Below, one piece after another: positions 25,656 to 35,312 of a stretch of 36,715 nt of DNA (positions are counted from its first letter, which is position 1; every line of letters starts with the position of its first letter). The notes beneath the pieces are model-generated. The model was not told the origin of the DNA and made no database searches. It worked only from the letters and a program-made list of their open reading frames with translations. The DNA lies in assembly GCA_017404065.1 (NCBI GenBank), contig JAFRDB010000141.1, forward strand, positions 1 through 36,715. The letters run 5' to 3'. Made by a program: the position numbers and the translations under genes. Source of the DNA: Clostridia bacterium. Lineage in GTDB: Bacteria > Bacillota > Clostridia > UBA1381.

Positions 25656-27261
25656 TGCTGCCAGCCTCCGTTATCAGATCGTTGTCATGCAGCGACTTTA
25701 TGCCGGAGGTCACTATCCGCTCGTTTGTCAGGTTTCTAACACGGACTGTGCTGTCCTTTACCTCGCCAAGCTCTACCTCTGTACGTGACACTGTGTTATC
25801 ATCGTTTATTATGTATACATAATCTATACCGTCAATATTTATTACGGATGAAATCGGTATGAACACACCCTCAGACCGTTCTGTAATAAGCTCAACATCC
25901 ACTATCTCACCCATTGCAAGATCATTATTGTCAAACGCTATATCCACCTTATATGTACGAGTCTTCTCATCCGGATACTGTGATACAGAATCTATCGACC
26001 CGGGTATCTCGCCATTTATCCTTACATCTATTATACTTTCTATTGCGCTGTAATCCTCCAGCGAAACACCTATGGTAACGACCATCGTATTGCTCTTTAC
26101 CATTACCACCGGACTGCCGACGCCGGTCATCTCTCCCTCCTTGAAGTTTACGCCCATAACGTATCCGTCAGAATCTGCGGTCAGTGTTGCATTTTTAACC
26201 GCGCGGTTTGCCTGCTCCTCCGCAAGCTTTGAAATGTTTTCTGCCGCCTTTTGGCTGCTCACATCAGAATTCATGGATTTTTTTAGATTTTCCAGCTCCT
26301 TATTCGCCGTCTCGCGCTGCGCTACAGACTGAGCTCGCTGTGCTTTTATCGAATCTAACTGAGCATATATACTGCTGACCTGCGCCTTGTTCGATTCCAG
26401 CTGTGTGTTCATGGATGCAAGCTCCTGCCTCTTAGCGTCAAGATTGGCAAGATTGGCCTCATGCGATGCGGCAAGCTGACTGAGATTTACTTTATATGTC
26501 GCCATCTGCGCCTCCGCTTGCTTGTATGACGCCTCAGCATCGTTATACTGAACCTGCATGTTCTCTACCTCTGACCGCGAAACCGCGCCTTTTTCATATA
26601 GCGTCTGCATACGATCAAGATTTGTTTTTGCAAGATCTACAGCCTCCCGCGTGCTTTGCAGCTTACTGTCATAAGCGTCTATACTCTCCTGGACCGCAGC
26701 CATCTGTTCGACATCGGTTTCGACCGCCAGCTCAAGAGCTCGGACACCTTTTTCAGCTATCGGGATGCTGCTTCGGTAATCATTTATACCCTGTTCCGCC
26801 GCGCTTATGCTTTCAGCATAAGCGGAAATAGACGAATCGAGCGCGCTTATACTCTTATCAATAGTGCCTAAATTGATCTGCGCATTCGTTATATTTGTAA
26901 GATAAGTAGCCTCGGTCTTATTTAAGCTGTTCTCCTGTATAGCCCGATTATACGCGCTTTGCGCCGCGCTGTTCCTTAGCTCTACCGCATCAAGCTGCGC
27001 AAGCACATCTCCCTTGCGTACCAGCTCTCCTTCCTTGACATATATCTTCTCCAGTCTGCCGCCGGTCAAAAAAGAATAGTTCTTTGTCTCCCTTGACTTT
27101 ACCATGCCCTGATAATCAAGCTTTACATCATACACATCGTTTATCGTCTGCTGTGACGTGACAAGCTTCGCATTAACTCCCGCATCTTTTTTTCCACAAC
27201 CCGTAACGGAAATAACCATCGCGAGCACAGCCGCCAAACATAGACATAATTTTTTCAACAT
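25645..27261 (-). CDS. Efflux membrane-fusion lipoprotein (HlyD/AcrA family)
   Basis: 538 residues from the ATG at 27261 (a GTG two codons upstream is possible; the ribosome site is weak). The lipoprotein signal ends VTGCGKK (lipobox Cys at about 22). Halves of a lipoyl domain ('GRLEKIYVKEGELVRKGDVLAQLD' is N-terminal; 'TLTADSDGYVMGVNFKEGEMT' C-terminal) flank an unusually long helical hairpin of about 260 residues (about 90-350), followed by beta-barrel and membrane-proximal domains. It would connect the RND pump to the TolC-like protein. The extended hairpin is far longer than in AcrA (about 60-70 residues). First gene of the efflux operon. Confidence 0.9.
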   Translation of the reverse strand: MLKKLCLCLAAVLAMVISVTGCGKKDAGVNAKLVTSQQTINDVYDVKLDYQGMVKSRETKNYSFLTGGRLEKIYVKEGELVRKGDVLAQLDAVELRNSAAQSAYNRAIQENSLNKTEATYLTNITNAQINLGTIDKSISALDSSISAYAESISAAEQGINDYRSSIPIAEKGVRALELAVETDVEQMAAVQESIDAYDSKLQSTREAVDLAKTNLDRMQTLYEKGAVSRSEVENMQVQYNDAEASYKQAEAQMATYKVNLSQLAASHEANLANLDAKRQELASMNTQLESNKAQVSSIYAQLDSIKAQRAQSVAQRETANKELENLKKSMNSDVSSQKAAENISKLAEEQANRAVKNATLTADSDGYVMGVNFKEGEMTGVGSPVVMVKSNTMVVTIGVSLEDYSAIESIIDVRINGEIPGSIDSVSQYPDEKTRTYKVDIAFDNNDLAMGEIVDVELITERSEGVFIPISSVINIDGIDYVYIINDDNTVSRTEVELGEVKDSTVRVRNLTNERIVTSGIKSLHDNDLITEAGSNDK

Positions 27262-27308
27262 AAACACATCCCGCTGTTATTATTTTTATTTATAACCATT
27301 CATTATAT

Positions 27309-27337
27309 AGTATACACTTTCATGCTATAATAGTCAA
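27309..27337 (-). promoter_or_regulatory. Sigma-A promoter of the efflux operon
   Basis: On the minus strand -35 TTGACT (27332-27337), 17-base spacer, -10 TATACT (27309-27314). The predicted leader to the ATG at 27261 is about 40 bases. A large AT-rich palindrome (27347-27382) ends 10 bases upstream of the -35. No CTTGA half-sites like those at tetR are present. Confidence 0.75.
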
Positions 27338-27346
27338 TAAAGAATA

Positions 27347-27382
27347 AATAAATAATTGTTCGTAAATGAACAATTATTTATT
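27347..27382 (-). terminator. Perfect palindrome at the end of the EamA gene, next to the efflux promoter
   Basis: AATAAATAATTGTTC (27347-27361) and its exact inverse (27368-27382) form a 15-bp stem with a 6-base loop. In the minus direction it starts inside the last codons of the EamA gene, contains its stop (27374-27376) and is followed by AT-rich sequence, so it can act as a terminator. Its place just upstream of the efflux -35 also suits an operator. Confidence 0.6.
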
Positions 27383-28240
27383 AAGTGTTGATTTTTTTCG
27401 TACTATCAGCACACCAAATACTATAAGAGCGCTACCAATTGTCTGTGTCGCGCTCATCATCTCGCCCAACACAAGCCACTCAAGGACCATGCTTGTTGTC
27501 AGTTCAATGGCTGAGAATATCCCCGCTTCCTCAGCGCCGGAATATCTCACTCCGAGCTGAAGCAGCGGCATTGCACAAATCGTAGAGGCAAGCGAAATAA
27601 TAAATGCAAGACTGCGGGAAAGCGGCGTCATGTGAAAATACAAGCTCCCCTCCGCCGCGCCGAATATAAATGTGAATATACTTGTAATAAGCGCTACATA
27701 GAAGGACACGACAGCTATATCCTCTCTGTCTGAGCCTGAAAACTCAGTGTAAAAAATAAAAAACGCGTGAAACGCCCCTGACAGCAACGCGAGCAATACA
27801 CCCATTCCGCTAACTCCCGCCCGCGCTCCGGCACATATATATACTCCCGCAGATACAACTACTGCCGCGCTGACTATGTCCCGCTCAGGGCGCCGATAAT
27901 ACAAAACCGAACTCATTATAACAACTATAACGGGGCTGACAAAACGCAGAGCAGCAGCAAGGCTTACAGCTATATATTGATATGACATATACAGCAGCAG
28001 TACAGGCATTGCTCCGCCGAATACACCGAGAATAATCAGCCGGCATAATCGGTTTCCGGTAACCCTCAGCTTTCGTCCGTCCGCGAGGATAATAGCATAA
28101 AGCACCGGCAGCGCAAGTGCATTCCGCAAAAGCAAAAGCGTGATACCGTTTGCTCCGCCGCGATACGCAAAGGCCGAAAGCGTTGGTATAATGCCATATA
28201 TAACCGCCGATAACTCAAGATAGATCCTGCCCTTACGCAA
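27374..28240 (-). CDS. EamA/DMT-superfamily transporter
   Basis: 288 residues with ten hydrophobic helices in two homologous EamA halves ('LSAVIYGIIPTLSAFAYRGG' at the start; 'RYSGAEEAGIFSAIELTTSM' opening the last helices of the second half). Members export or import amino acids, amines or nucleotides; the substrate here is unknown. The start is TTG: the family usually begins two to eight residues before the first helix, and GAGGG (28248-28252) lies 7 bases upstream. That ribosome site is in the 3' arm of a strong hairpin. No promoter was found between it and the upstream TPR gene, so expression may depend on read-through. Confidence 0.85.
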   Translation of the reverse strand: MRKGRIYLELSAVIYGIIPTLSAFAYRGGANGITLLLLRNALALPVLYAIILADGRKLRVTGNRLCRLIILGVFGGAMPVLLLYMSYQYIAVSLAAALRFVSPVIVVIMSSVLYYRRPERDIVSAAVVVSAGVYICAGARAGVSGMGVLLALLSGAFHAFFIFYTEFSGSDREDIAVVSFYVALITSIFTFIFGAAEGSLYFHMTPLSRSLAFIISLASTICAMPLLQLGVRYSGAEEAGIFSAIELTTSMVLEWLVLGEMMSATQTIGSALIVFGVLIVRKKSTLNK

Positions 28241-28295
28241 AAAAACACCCTCTTTGGAAATAATTTTATAAATTATTTCCCGAGAGGGTGTTTTT
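28241..28295. terminator. Very strong hairpin covering the EamA ribosome binding site
   Basis: AAAAACACCCTCT (28241-28253) pairs with AGAGGGTGTTTTT (28283-28295), and after a 2x2 internal mismatch GGAAATAATTT (28256-28266) pairs with AAATTATTTCC (28270-28280): 24 pairs and a 3-base loop. Both strands have a T-run after the stem, so it is a bidirectional-type intrinsic terminator. In the minus direction the 3' arm contains GAGGG, the only ribosome site for the EamA start codon at 28238-28240. Confidence 0.8.
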
Positions 28296-28332
28296 TATAC
28301 GCACTTATTACCATTAACTTCTTTCACAAACC

Positions 28333-29142
28333 TTATGTCAGCTTTCTTTTAACTTCATCTTCAAGCTCTTTGACCTCCGCCTCGGATATGGTCGTCATAT
28401 ATGAGCGGTGGCAGTCCTTGATGTGCGTGAGCTTTTCGGCAGCGCCGGAATAGTCGCCAAGCTTGACATCGATCTGCGCCGCATGATACCACGCCTCAAC
28501 AAACGGCGGCTTATCCTCCAACACCTTATCGGATATCTCTCTCGCTTTTTCATAATCGCCGCGGTTATAATAGCATATTAGCATATTATCCCGTATATCG
28601 CGGTCATCATCCGCGTAATCATACGCCTCCGAGCAAAAATCAAAGGTTTCCTGCGCCATAGGCGCCTTTACTATCTTGAAGTAGCCCAGCATACCATACA
28701 GATTTATGCTGCGATAGCCTTCATTATACAGCTCAGTAGCGTCCTGTATTGCCTCGTCAAGCTTACCACTCTTATAGTAGCACATACATCTTTGTATCAC
28801 TGCTTTTGCGCGTGTCTGAGGCTTGAGCTTATATCTTAAAAGCTCCGTTACCATCTGCTCTGCTTCATCCACCTTGCCTGTGCGGAGAAGCACATACGCG
28901 TATTCCATCCGAATATCCGGATTTGCCCTCTTGGTCTTTATCGAAAGCCTGAACCACTTTTCCGCCTCGTCAAACTCGCCCTTCGCAAATGCCATTCTCG
29001 CCCGTGCGCGAAGTATCTGAGGCACGTAATAAAAAATACCCAAAGCGATCATGAGCAGCGTTACGATCACACCTACGATCGGGTTGAATTTGTACGCAAA
29101 AAAAAGGACGATCGCAATAAATATAACATTAAGTAATTGCAT
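28333..29142 (-). CDS. Membrane-anchored TPR-repeat protein
   Basis: 269 residues with two N-terminal hydrophobic helices (about 2-19 and 20-42) and then tandem tetratricopeptide-like helical repeats to the C-terminus ('ARMAFAKGEFDEAEKWFRLS', 'YAYVLLRTGKVDEAEQMVTE', 'MCYYKSGKLDEAIQDATELY', 'ICYYNRGDYEKAREISDKVL'). Such repeats act as protein-interaction scaffolds on the cytoplasmic side. No catalytic motif is seen, and I know no named family. ATG with AGGA 7 bases upstream. It follows asnS by about 59 bases with only a weak hairpin between. Confidence 0.82.
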   Translation of the reverse strand: MQLLNVIFIAIVLFFAYKFNPIVGVIVTLLMIALGIFYYVPQILRARARMAFAKGEFDEAEKWFRLSIKTKRANPDIRMEYAYVLLRTGKVDEAEQMVTELLRYKLKPQTRAKAVIQRCMCYYKSGKLDEAIQDATELYNEGYRSINLYGMLGYFKIVKAPMAQETFDFCSEAYDYADDDRDIRDNMLICYYNRGDYEKAREISDKVLEDKPPFVEAWYHAAQIDVKLGDYSGAAEKLTHIKDCHRSYMTTISEAEVKELEDEVKRKLT

Positions 29143-29166
29143 TATAATTTTCCTATCCTTTTAATA

Positions 29167-29192
29167 GGGACTGCCCTCTTTTGCGCAGCCCC
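29167..29192 (-). terminator. Weak hairpin after asnS
   Basis: GGGACTGC (29167-29174) pairs with GCAGCCCC (29185-29192), with one A.C position that becomes a G.U pair in the minus-strand RNA. No proper U-run follows, so it is more likely a partial terminator or processing hairpin. Confidence 0.35.
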
Positions 29193-29201
29193 TTGTTTTC
29201 C

Positions 29202-30620
29202 TTAAAACTCTGCTGTACCCACTGTTCTCGGGAACGGAAGCACATCACGGATATTCTGCATACCGGTGATATACATAACAGCGCGCTCGAAACCGAGGCC
29301 GAAGCCGGCATGTTTGTTAGTTCCGTACTTGCGCAGATCAAGATACCAGTCATAGTCCTTCGGATCAAGACCCAGCTCGTTCATACGTCCGAGCAATATG
29401 TCATAATCCTCCTCGCGCTGACTGCCTCCGATGATCTCGCCTATGCCCGGCACGAGCACATCCATTGCCGCAACTGTCTTTTGATCCTCATTGAGCTTCA
29501 TATAGAACGCCTTGATCTCCTTCGGATAGTCTGTAACCATTACCGGTCGCTTGAACTCAACCTCCGTCAGATACCGCTCATGCTCTGTCTGAAGGTCACA
29601 ACCCCATTCTACCTTATACGAGAACTCGTCATTATGCTTTTTAAGTATTTCTATCGCCTCTGTATAAGTAACATGCGCAAACTTATTCGATACTACATTA
29701 TTAAGCCTGTCTAAAAGTCCCTTGTCAATGAAGCTATTGAAGAACTGCATCTCCTCCGGTGCGTTTTCAAGACAGTAGTTGATGATATACTTGAGCATAT
29801 CCTCCGCAAGCTCCATGTTATCGTTAAGGTCTGCAAAAGCGATCTCCGGCTCTATCATCCAGAATTCCGCCGCATGGCGCGTTGTATTCGAGTTTTCCGC
29901 GCGAAAGGTCGGTCCGAACGTATATACGTTACGGAACGCCATACAAAAGGTCTCAACGTTGAGCTGTCCGCTCACGGTAAGGTTTGTGCTCTTTCCGAAA
30001 AAGTCCTTCGAGAAATCCACGGTACCGTCTTTATTGAGCGGCATATTGTTCGGATCAAGAGTGCTGACTCTGAACATCTCTCCGGCGCCCTCTGCATCGC
30101 TTCCTGTGATTATCGGCGTATGCACATATACAAATCCGCGCTCCTGGAAGAATTTATGGATAGCAAATGCTATGAGCGAACGAACTCTAAACACTGCTGA
30201 GAATGTGTTTGTTCTCGGTCTCAAGTGCGCGATCATACGAAGGTATTCAAATGAATGTCTTTTCTTCTGCAACGGATAGTCCGGCGTTGACGCACCCTCA
30301 ACAACAACCTCTGCTGCCTTTATCTCAAACGGCTGCTTTGCGTTAGGCGTAAGCTCCAAAATGCCTGTAACGGCAATAGCCGCGCCGACGTTGAGCTTTG
30401 TAAGCTCTGTGTAGTTGCTGAGCTTTTCCGCCTCGATAACGACCTGTACGCTCTTAAAGAAACTGCCGTCGTTCAGCTCGATAAAACCAAAGTTTTTTGA
30501 CGACCTTACAGTTCTTACCCAGCCGGATACCGTTACCTCTCCGCCGCCCAATGTTTCTGTATCTCTGTATAAGCTTTTGATCACTGTTTTCATGTTTATG
30601 ACCATGATCTCCTTTCCCAA
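29202..30620 (-). CDS. asnS: Asparaginyl-tRNA synthetase
   Basis: Class IIb synthetase that charges tRNA-Asn with asparagine. An N-terminal OB-fold anticodon-binding domain ('[20 protein letters not shown]', '[15 protein letters not shown]') is followed by the catalytic core with motif 2 around '[20 protein letters not shown]' and motif 3 '[15 protein letters not shown]' near the C-terminus. Length of about 462-472 matches bacterial AsnRS. The start is ambiguous: TTG at 30620 has GAGG with ideal spacing, ATG at 30605 has AAAGGAG too close, and ATG at 30593 gives the usual family N-terminus. It follows asnA by about 14 bases, so asparagine formation and tRNA charging are co-expressed. Confidence 0.94.
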   Translation of the reverse strand: MGKEIMVINMKTVIKSLYRDTETLGGGEVTVSGWVRTVRSSKNFGFIELNDGSFFKSVQVVIEAEKLSNYTELTKLNVGAAIAVTGILELTPNAKQPFEIKAAEVVVEGASTPDYPLQKKRHSFEYLRMIAHLRPRTNTFSAVFRVRSLIAFAIHKFFQERGFVYVHTPIITGSDAEGAGEMFRVSTLDPNNMPLNKDGTVDFSKDFFGKSTNLTVSGQLNVETFCMAFRNVYTFGPTFRAENSNTTRHAAEFWMIEPEIAFADLNDNMELAEDMLKYIINYCLENAPEEMQFFNSFIDKGLLDRLNNVVSNKFAHVTYTEAIEILKKHNDEFSYKVEWGCDLQTEHERYLTEVEFKRPVMVTDYPKEIKAFYMKLNEDQKTVAAMDVLVPGIGEIIGGSQREEDYDILLGRMNELGLDPKDYDWYLDLRKYGTNKHAGFGLGFERAVMYITGMQNIRDVLPFPRTVGTAEF

Positions 30621-30634
30621 ACCATTTCCTCTTT

Positions 30635-31639
30635 TTAAAGTATTATATTATGCTCCTTACAGGTCTTTATCATTTCATCGGGCCATACAGACTGCTGCAC
30701 CTCACCGATGTGCGCTTTGTTGAGCATTATCATACAAAGACGTGACTGACCTATACCGCCGCCGATAGTGTATGGCAGCTCATTGTTAAGTACCATTTTA
30801 TGAAAATCAAGCTTCAGGCGATCCTCACAGCCAAGCTCCTGCAGCTGCGACACAAGCGAATTCTCATCAACTCTTATACCCATGCTCGAAAGCTCGAACG
30901 GCACATCAAGCAGAGGGTAGTATACGACTATGTCCGCATTCAGTTCCCAGTCATCATAGTCCGGCGCTCTGCCGTCGTGGCGGCTGCCTGATCCAAGCAC
31001 CTTGCCTATCTGCATTATGCATGCCGCATGATGCTCCATAACAAACTTATGCTCGCGCTCCTTCGGGTCATCGTCGGGGAACATATCCTCAAGCTCCTGA
31101 GTAGTAACAAAGGTTATATCATCCTTAAAGTAATTTGTAAGCTCCTCGAATTCCGCACATGTCTTCTTTGCCGTACGCCGCATAGCTCTATATATCTTCT
31201 GCACCGTATCCTTTAACGTTTCCGGCTCTCTGTCCTTTTTCTCTATGACCGCTTCCCAGTCCCACTGGTCAACATACATCGAATGCAGGTTATCTACATC
31301 CTCGTCACGGCGAATAGCATTCATATCCGTATAGATGCCCTCGCCGGGTCCGAAGCCGTATTTGCCAAGGGTGAACCTCTTCCACTTCGCAAGCGAATGC
31401 ACAATTTCAAGATTTGCGCCGCCTAAGCAAGGCGCGTCAAAAACTACGGGACGTTCAACACCGTTCAGATTATCGTTAAGACCGGTCTCCGGCCTTACAA
31501 ACAGCGGCGCGGTCACACGTTCAAGATGCAGCGCGTTTATGATCTCGCGCTGAAATGTGTCCTTTACAAATTTAATGGCAAGTTCTGTGGTTCTGCCGTC
31601 CAGCTTAGAACCGTAGCCCTCCGGAATAATTAATGCCAT
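30635..31639 (-). CDS. asnA: Aspartate-ammonia ligase (AsnA-type asparagine synthetase)
   Basis: 334 residues, the standard AsnA length. AsnA converts aspartate, ammonia and ATP to asparagine, AMP and pyrophosphate using a fold related to class II tRNA synthetases. Diagnostic segments include '[19 protein letters not shown]', '[12 protein letters not shown]', '[10 protein letters not shown]' and the C-terminal '[14 protein letters not shown]'. Unlike AsnB it has no glutaminase domain. It is the promoter-proximal partner of asnS. Only about 69 bases separate it from the preceding gene, too short for an Asn T-box leader, so regulation is probably from further upstream. Confidence 0.95.
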   Translation of the reverse strand: MALIIPEGYGSKLDGRTTELAIKFVKDTFQREIINALHLERVTAPLFVRPETGLNDNLNGVERPVVFDAPCLGGANLEIVHSLAKWKRFTLGKYGFGPGEGIYTDMNAIRRDEDVDNLHSMYVDQWDWEAVIEKKDREPETLKDTVQKIYRAMRRTAKKTCAEFEELTNYFKDDITFVTTQELEDMFPDDDPKEREHKFVMEHHAACIMQIGKVLGSGSRHDGRAPDYDDWELNADIVVYYPLLDVPFELSSMGIRVDENSLVSQLQELGCEDRLKLDFHKMVLNNELPYTIGGGIGQSRLCMIMLNKAHIGEVQQSVWPDEMIKTCKEHNIIL

Positions 31640-31708
31640 ATCTGTTACCTCTTCCTTTCCTTACTTGCTTTACTTATACAAAGAGATCTGATATCTCTTA
31701 ATGTTTCT

Positions 31709-32419
31709 TTATTTGCCGGTATTCTGGTTTACATTTACACCGATACGGATATTTGACGTGTACGGATCAAGAACCACTGTGTCAACATCCTTCATACCGC
31801 GCATTATATTAAGACACTGTCCGAACGGCATGTTTACCTTGGGAGTTTTTGCCTTCAGATCATCAGGGATCATATCTTCACCCGAGAATACCGGGAACAC
31901 CTTCTTTCCGGTGTTGTCGGTGAGTATTACCGGATTGATCTTAACAGGTCCTTCAAGCTTCATCTCTCCGCCCTGCTTCATTTTCTCCCGATTTTCCTTG
32001 CTCGTTATTATCTGCGCCGGAACGCATACAAGCGTTTTCGGATTTTGCAGACAGTTTATTATCTTCTGCAGATTTTCCTGGGTCTTGCTTTGTTGGAAGT
32101 TGTTTATTACAGCCTTAAGACTCGCTGTATTAACAGGGGCGTTGATACCGGCTTTTGCATTGCTCTCCGCTGCTGCATCTGCAGCCTGCGCTCGCGCAAG
32201 CACCTCCTGCGCTCGCTTTATCTCTTCAGCCGTCGGCATGCCGCCGCCCGGATCAGCATTAGATGATACCGCTCGCGCTGCCTCCTGCATCCTCGCCTCG
32301 CGTTCCTCGGCAGCCTCCGCCATCGTTTCCTTTATAATGTCAAGCGTGCTGCTCTGCGCCGGTTTTTCGGTCTGCGGTGTCTCTGCCTGCTCCTTTTTCT
32401 TTTTACCAAACCAAGCCAT
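31709..32419 (-). CDS. SseB-like domain protein
   Basis: 236 residues: a basic N-terminal tail ('MAWFGKKKKEQ'), an Ala/Glu-rich helical region (about 20-90), and a C-terminal SseB N-terminal-type domain (about 100-230) with 'TLVCVPAQI', 'KVFPVFSGEDMIPDDLK' and 'VVLDPYTSNIRI'. The domain is widespread in Firmicutes and Proteobacteria; its biochemical role is not established, although SseB in Salmonella is a different, unrelated secreted protein. No signal peptide. ATG with AAAGGAG upstream; it follows leuS by about 50 bases, including a small hairpin. Confidence 0.75.
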   Translation of the reverse strand: MAWFGKKKKEQAETPQTEKPAQSSTLDIIKETMAEAAEEREARMQEAARAVSSNADPGGGMPTAEEIKRAQEVLARAQAADAAAESNAKAGINAPVNTASLKAVINNFQQSKTQENLQKIINCLQNPKTLVCVPAQIITSKENREKMKQGGEMKLEGPVKINPVILTDNTGKKVFPVFSGEDMIPDDLKAKTPKVNMPFGQCLNIMRGMKDVDTVVLDPYTSNIRIGVNVNQNTGK

Positions 32420-32437
32420 ACTATTGCTCCTTTCCCG

Positions 32438-32470
32438 TTTATATAAAACACTCTAAGTGTTTCATATAAA
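32438..32470 (-). other. Intergenic hairpin between leuS and the SseB-like gene
   Basis: TTTATAT (32438-32444) and AAACACT (32446-32452) pair with AGTGTTT (32456-32462) and ATATAAA (32464-32470): 14 pairs, one mismatch and a 3-base loop. It begins 2 bases after the leuS stop. No U-run follows, so it is more likely an mRNA processing or stability element than a full terminator. Confidence 0.45.
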
Positions 32471-32471
32471 C

Positions 32472-34886
32472 TCATCCTTTTACTACTATATTTATAAGTC
32501 TCCCCGGCACTGCTATTATTTTTACTATCTCTCTGCTCTCCGTAAGCGCCTTTATCTTGTCGCTGCTCATGGCAAGCTCTGCAAGACCGTTTCTGTCAAG
32601 ACCGGCAGGTACCATGAGCTTATCGCGTATTTTACCGTTTATCTGTACAACTATCTCGATCTCATCGTCTATTGTCTTTGCCTCATCGTACTCAGGCCAC
32701 GGAGCGATCGAAAGCAGACCGTTGCCGCCGAGCATCTCCCAAAGCTCCTCCGTAATATGCGGAGCTACCGGGTTTAAGAGAGTGATAAATATCTTATACT
32801 CCCCCTTTGTTATCGCGCCCTTCTTTGTGACCTCGTTTAAGAAAGTCATCATAGCTGCTATGGCGGTATTAAACTTCATTCTCTCGAAGTCCTCGCCAAC
32901 CTTCTTTATTGTCTTGTGCAGAAGCTTTTCCATGTCCGCGCTGATGCCTTCGTCATCTGTCATGATATTCTGCAAATTCCACACCTTTTCAAGGAAACGG
33001 TAGCACCCCTTAAGCCCCTGCTGTGACCACGGCGTGCTCTGGTCAAACGCGCCGAGAAACATCTCGTATGTCCTGAACGCGTCCGCGCCGACATCATTTA
33101 CAACGTCGTCAGGATTAACAACATTGCCGCGCGACTTTGACATCTTTTCACCGTTCTCGCCAAGGATCATTCCATGCGAAGTCCGCTTCTGATACGGCTC
33201 CTTTGTCGGAACAACACCTATATCGTAAAGGAACTTGTGCCAGAATCGTGAATACAAAAGATGCAGCGTTGTATGCTCCATACCGCCGTTATACCAATCT
33301 ACCGGCGTCCAGTAATCCAGCGCTTCCTTTGACGCAAGCGCATTATCGTTATGCGCGTCTGTATAGCGAAGGAAATACCAGCTTGAACCTGCCCATTGCG
33401 GCATAGTATCCGTCTCACGCTTTGCCGCGCCGCCACAGCAAGGACAAGTAGTGTTTATCCACTCAGTCGCGTTCGCGAGAGGTGACTCGCCGTTCTCTCC
33501 GGGTCTGAACTCTTCCATATCCGGAAGAACAAGCGGAAGCTCACTTTCCGGTATCGGAACATAACCGCATTTTTTACAGTGCACGATAGGTATCGGTTCG
33601 CCCCAATATCTCTGTCGTGAGAACACCCAGTCACGCAGCTTAAAGTTTACCTTGCGCTTGCCCAGCCCCTGCTTTTCAAGATGCTCGATCATTGCCGGAA
33701 TAGCTTCCTTGACCTTCATACCCGTGAGGAAGCCTGAATTTACCATCATGCCCTTATATACATCCGTGTATGCTTCTTCCTGAACGTTCTTGCCGCCGGC
33801 AACCACCTCGATTATCGGCAGATCAAACTTCTTCGCAAATTCCCAGTCGCGCGTATCATGCGCCGGCACCGCCATTATCGCGCCGGTGCCGTAGGTGACA
33901 AGCACGTAATCCGAAACAAATATAGGTATCTCTTCACCGCTTACCGGGTTTATTGCCTTTACTCCGCAAAGCTTAACACCCGTCTTTTCCTTTGCAAGCT
34001 CCGTTCTTTCAAATTCACTCTTTTTAGCCGCCGCCGCCTGATATTCGCGTACCTCATCATAATTTTCAAGCTTATCCGCAAGCTTTTCGATCAGCGGATG
34101 CTCAGGGGATATTACAGTGTAGGTCGCGCCGAACAGTGTGTCGGCGCGGGTGGTATATACTATCATCTCATCGCCGGTAGTAAGCGTGAACTTCACCTCC
34201 GCGCCCTCTGAACGTCCTATCCAGTTGCGCTGCTGCGTCTTTATCTTGTCAAGAAAATCTATATCGTCAAGATCGTCTATAAGCCGCTGTGCATACTCCG
34301 TGATCTTAAGCATCCACTGGCTCTGCCGCTTCTGTATTATCTCTCCGCCGCAGCGCTCGCACACGCCGTTTACGACCTCCTCGTTCGCAAGTCCAACGTT
34401 ACATGAGGTACACCAGTTTATCGGCATCTCCTGCTTGTACGCAAGCCCATGCTTGAAGAGCTGTATGAATATCCACTGTGTCCACTTATAATAGCTCGGA
34501 TCAGTGGTATTTACCTCCCTCGACCAATCAAAAGAAAAGCCGAGCATCTTCAGCTGACGTTTGAAATTAGCTATATTCTTTGCAGTAATAACCGCCGGGT
34601 GGACATTGTTCTTTATAGCATAATTCTCCGCAGGCAATCCAAACGCGTCCCATCCGATAGGATAAAGCACATTATATCCCTGCATACGGCGCTTACGCGC
34701 GATTATATCCATCGCCGTGTAGCTTCTCGGATGACCTACATGTAAACCCTGTCCCGACGGATACGGAAATTCTATAAGCCCAAAGAACTTTGGTTTGTCC
34801 GAACCGTTTACCGCCTCGAACGCACCCGCTTCATCCCAGCGCTTCTGCCATTTTGACTCAATAAACTTAAAATTATACTCGCCCAT
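32472..34886 (-). CDS. leuS: Leucyl-tRNA synthetase
   Basis: 804 residues, typical of bacterial LeuRS. It charges tRNA-Leu and proofreads mischarged amino acids. The class I signature HIGH appears as HVGH (49-52) and KMSKS at 581-585. The inserted editing domain CP1 (about 225-415) keeps the Thr-rich TTRADT (245-250) and the conserved Asp in HDTRD (D344). Zinc-binding Cys pairs are seen at 159-162/177-180 and 437-440/481-484. The C-terminal domain ends '[19 protein letters not shown]'. The ATG has AGG-type ribosome sites 6-12 bases upstream. It is preceded by rsfS at 18 bases. Confidence 0.97.
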   Translation of the reverse strand: MGEYNFKFIESKWQKRWDEAGAFEAVNGSDKPKFFGLIEFPYPSGQGLHVGHPRSYTAMDIIARKRRMQGYNVLYPIGWDAFGLPAENYAIKNNVHPAVITAKNIANFKRQLKMLGFSFDWSREVNTTDPSYYKWTQWIFIQLFKHGLAYKQEMPINWCTSCNVGLANEEVVNGVCERCGGEIIQKRQSQWMLKITEYAQRLIDDLDDIDFLDKIKTQQRNWIGRSEGAEVKFTLTTGDEMIVYTTRADTLFGATYTVISPEHPLIEKLADKLENYDEVREYQAAAAKKSEFERTELAKEKTGVKLCGVKAINPVSGEEIPIFVSDYVLVTYGTGAIMAVPAHDTRDWEFAKKFDLPIIEVVAGGKNVQEEAYTDVYKGMMVNSGFLTGMKVKEAIPAMIEHLEKQGLGKRKVNFKLRDWVFSRQRYWGEPIPIVHCKKCGYVPIPESELPLVLPDMEEFRPGENGESPLANATEWINTTCPCCGGAAKRETDTMPQWAGSSWYFLRYTDAHNDNALASKEALDYWTPVDWYNGGMEHTTLHLLYSRFWHKFLYDIGVVPTKEPYQKRTSHGMILGENGEKMSKSRGNVVNPDDVVNDVGADAFRTYEMFLGAFDQSTPWSQQGLKGCYRFLEKVWNLQNIMTDDEGISADMEKLLHKTIKKVGEDFERMKFNTAIAAMMTFLNEVTKKGAITKGEYKIFITLLNPVAPHITEELWEMLGGNGLLSIAPWPEYDEAKTIDDEIEIVVQINGKIRDKLMVPAGLDRNGLAELAMSSDKIKALTESREIVKIIAVPGRLINIVVKG

Positions 34887-34904
34887 TTTCTGCCTTACCT
34901 CTTT

Positions 34905-35282
34905 TTATTCAATCTCCTGTTCGTTCTCTGCCGCCTCGCGCGCATTCTTTACAGCTTCGCCGGCATCATCCCAAAGCCGCTCTATTCCGTAAAACTCGCG
35001 TACCTCATGCTGCATAACATGAACGATAACATCGCCATAATCAAGCAATACCCATGAACCGGTGCTGTATCCCTCTCGGTGTGATAGCTCAATGCCTTCC
35101 TTTTTAAGCTGCTCCTCGACCTCATCAGCGCATGCACGGACCTGTACGGTGGACTGACATGACGCAACTATAAAATAGTCACCAAGCGATGTCTGGTTTG
35201 AAACATCTATAACCTCTATGTTGTCCGCCTTTTTATCCTCAAGTGCTCCTACCACGACCTTGGCTTTTTCTAAAGATGTCAT
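34905..35282 (-). CDS. rsfS: Ribosome silencing factor RsfS
   Basis: 125 residues from the ATG at 35282, supported by GGAG (35290-35293) 7 bases upstream; an in-frame GTG at 35303 is not supported. RsfS binds protein L14 of the large subunit and blocks joining with the small subunit under starvation. The family core 'LGDYFIVASCQSTVQVRACA' and 'WVLLDYGDVIVHVMQHEVREFY' is intact. It lies between yqeK and leuS, the order common in Firmicutes. Confidence 0.94.
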   Translation of the reverse strand: MTSLEKAKVVVGALEDKKADNIEVIDVSNQTSLGDYFIVASCQSTVQVRACADEVEEQLKKEGIELSHREGYSTGSWVLLDYGDVIVHVMQHEVREFYGIERLWDDAGEAVKNAREAAENEQEIE

Positions 35283-35312
35283 AAACTTTCTCCTTTTATT
35301 CACGTTTTTTTA

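Noticed and set aside
31640..31708. Asn T-box or attenuator before asnA
   Set aside because: The gap is only about 69 bases; it holds just a 7-bp hairpin (31681-31699) without a proper U-run and no T-box antiterminator motif.
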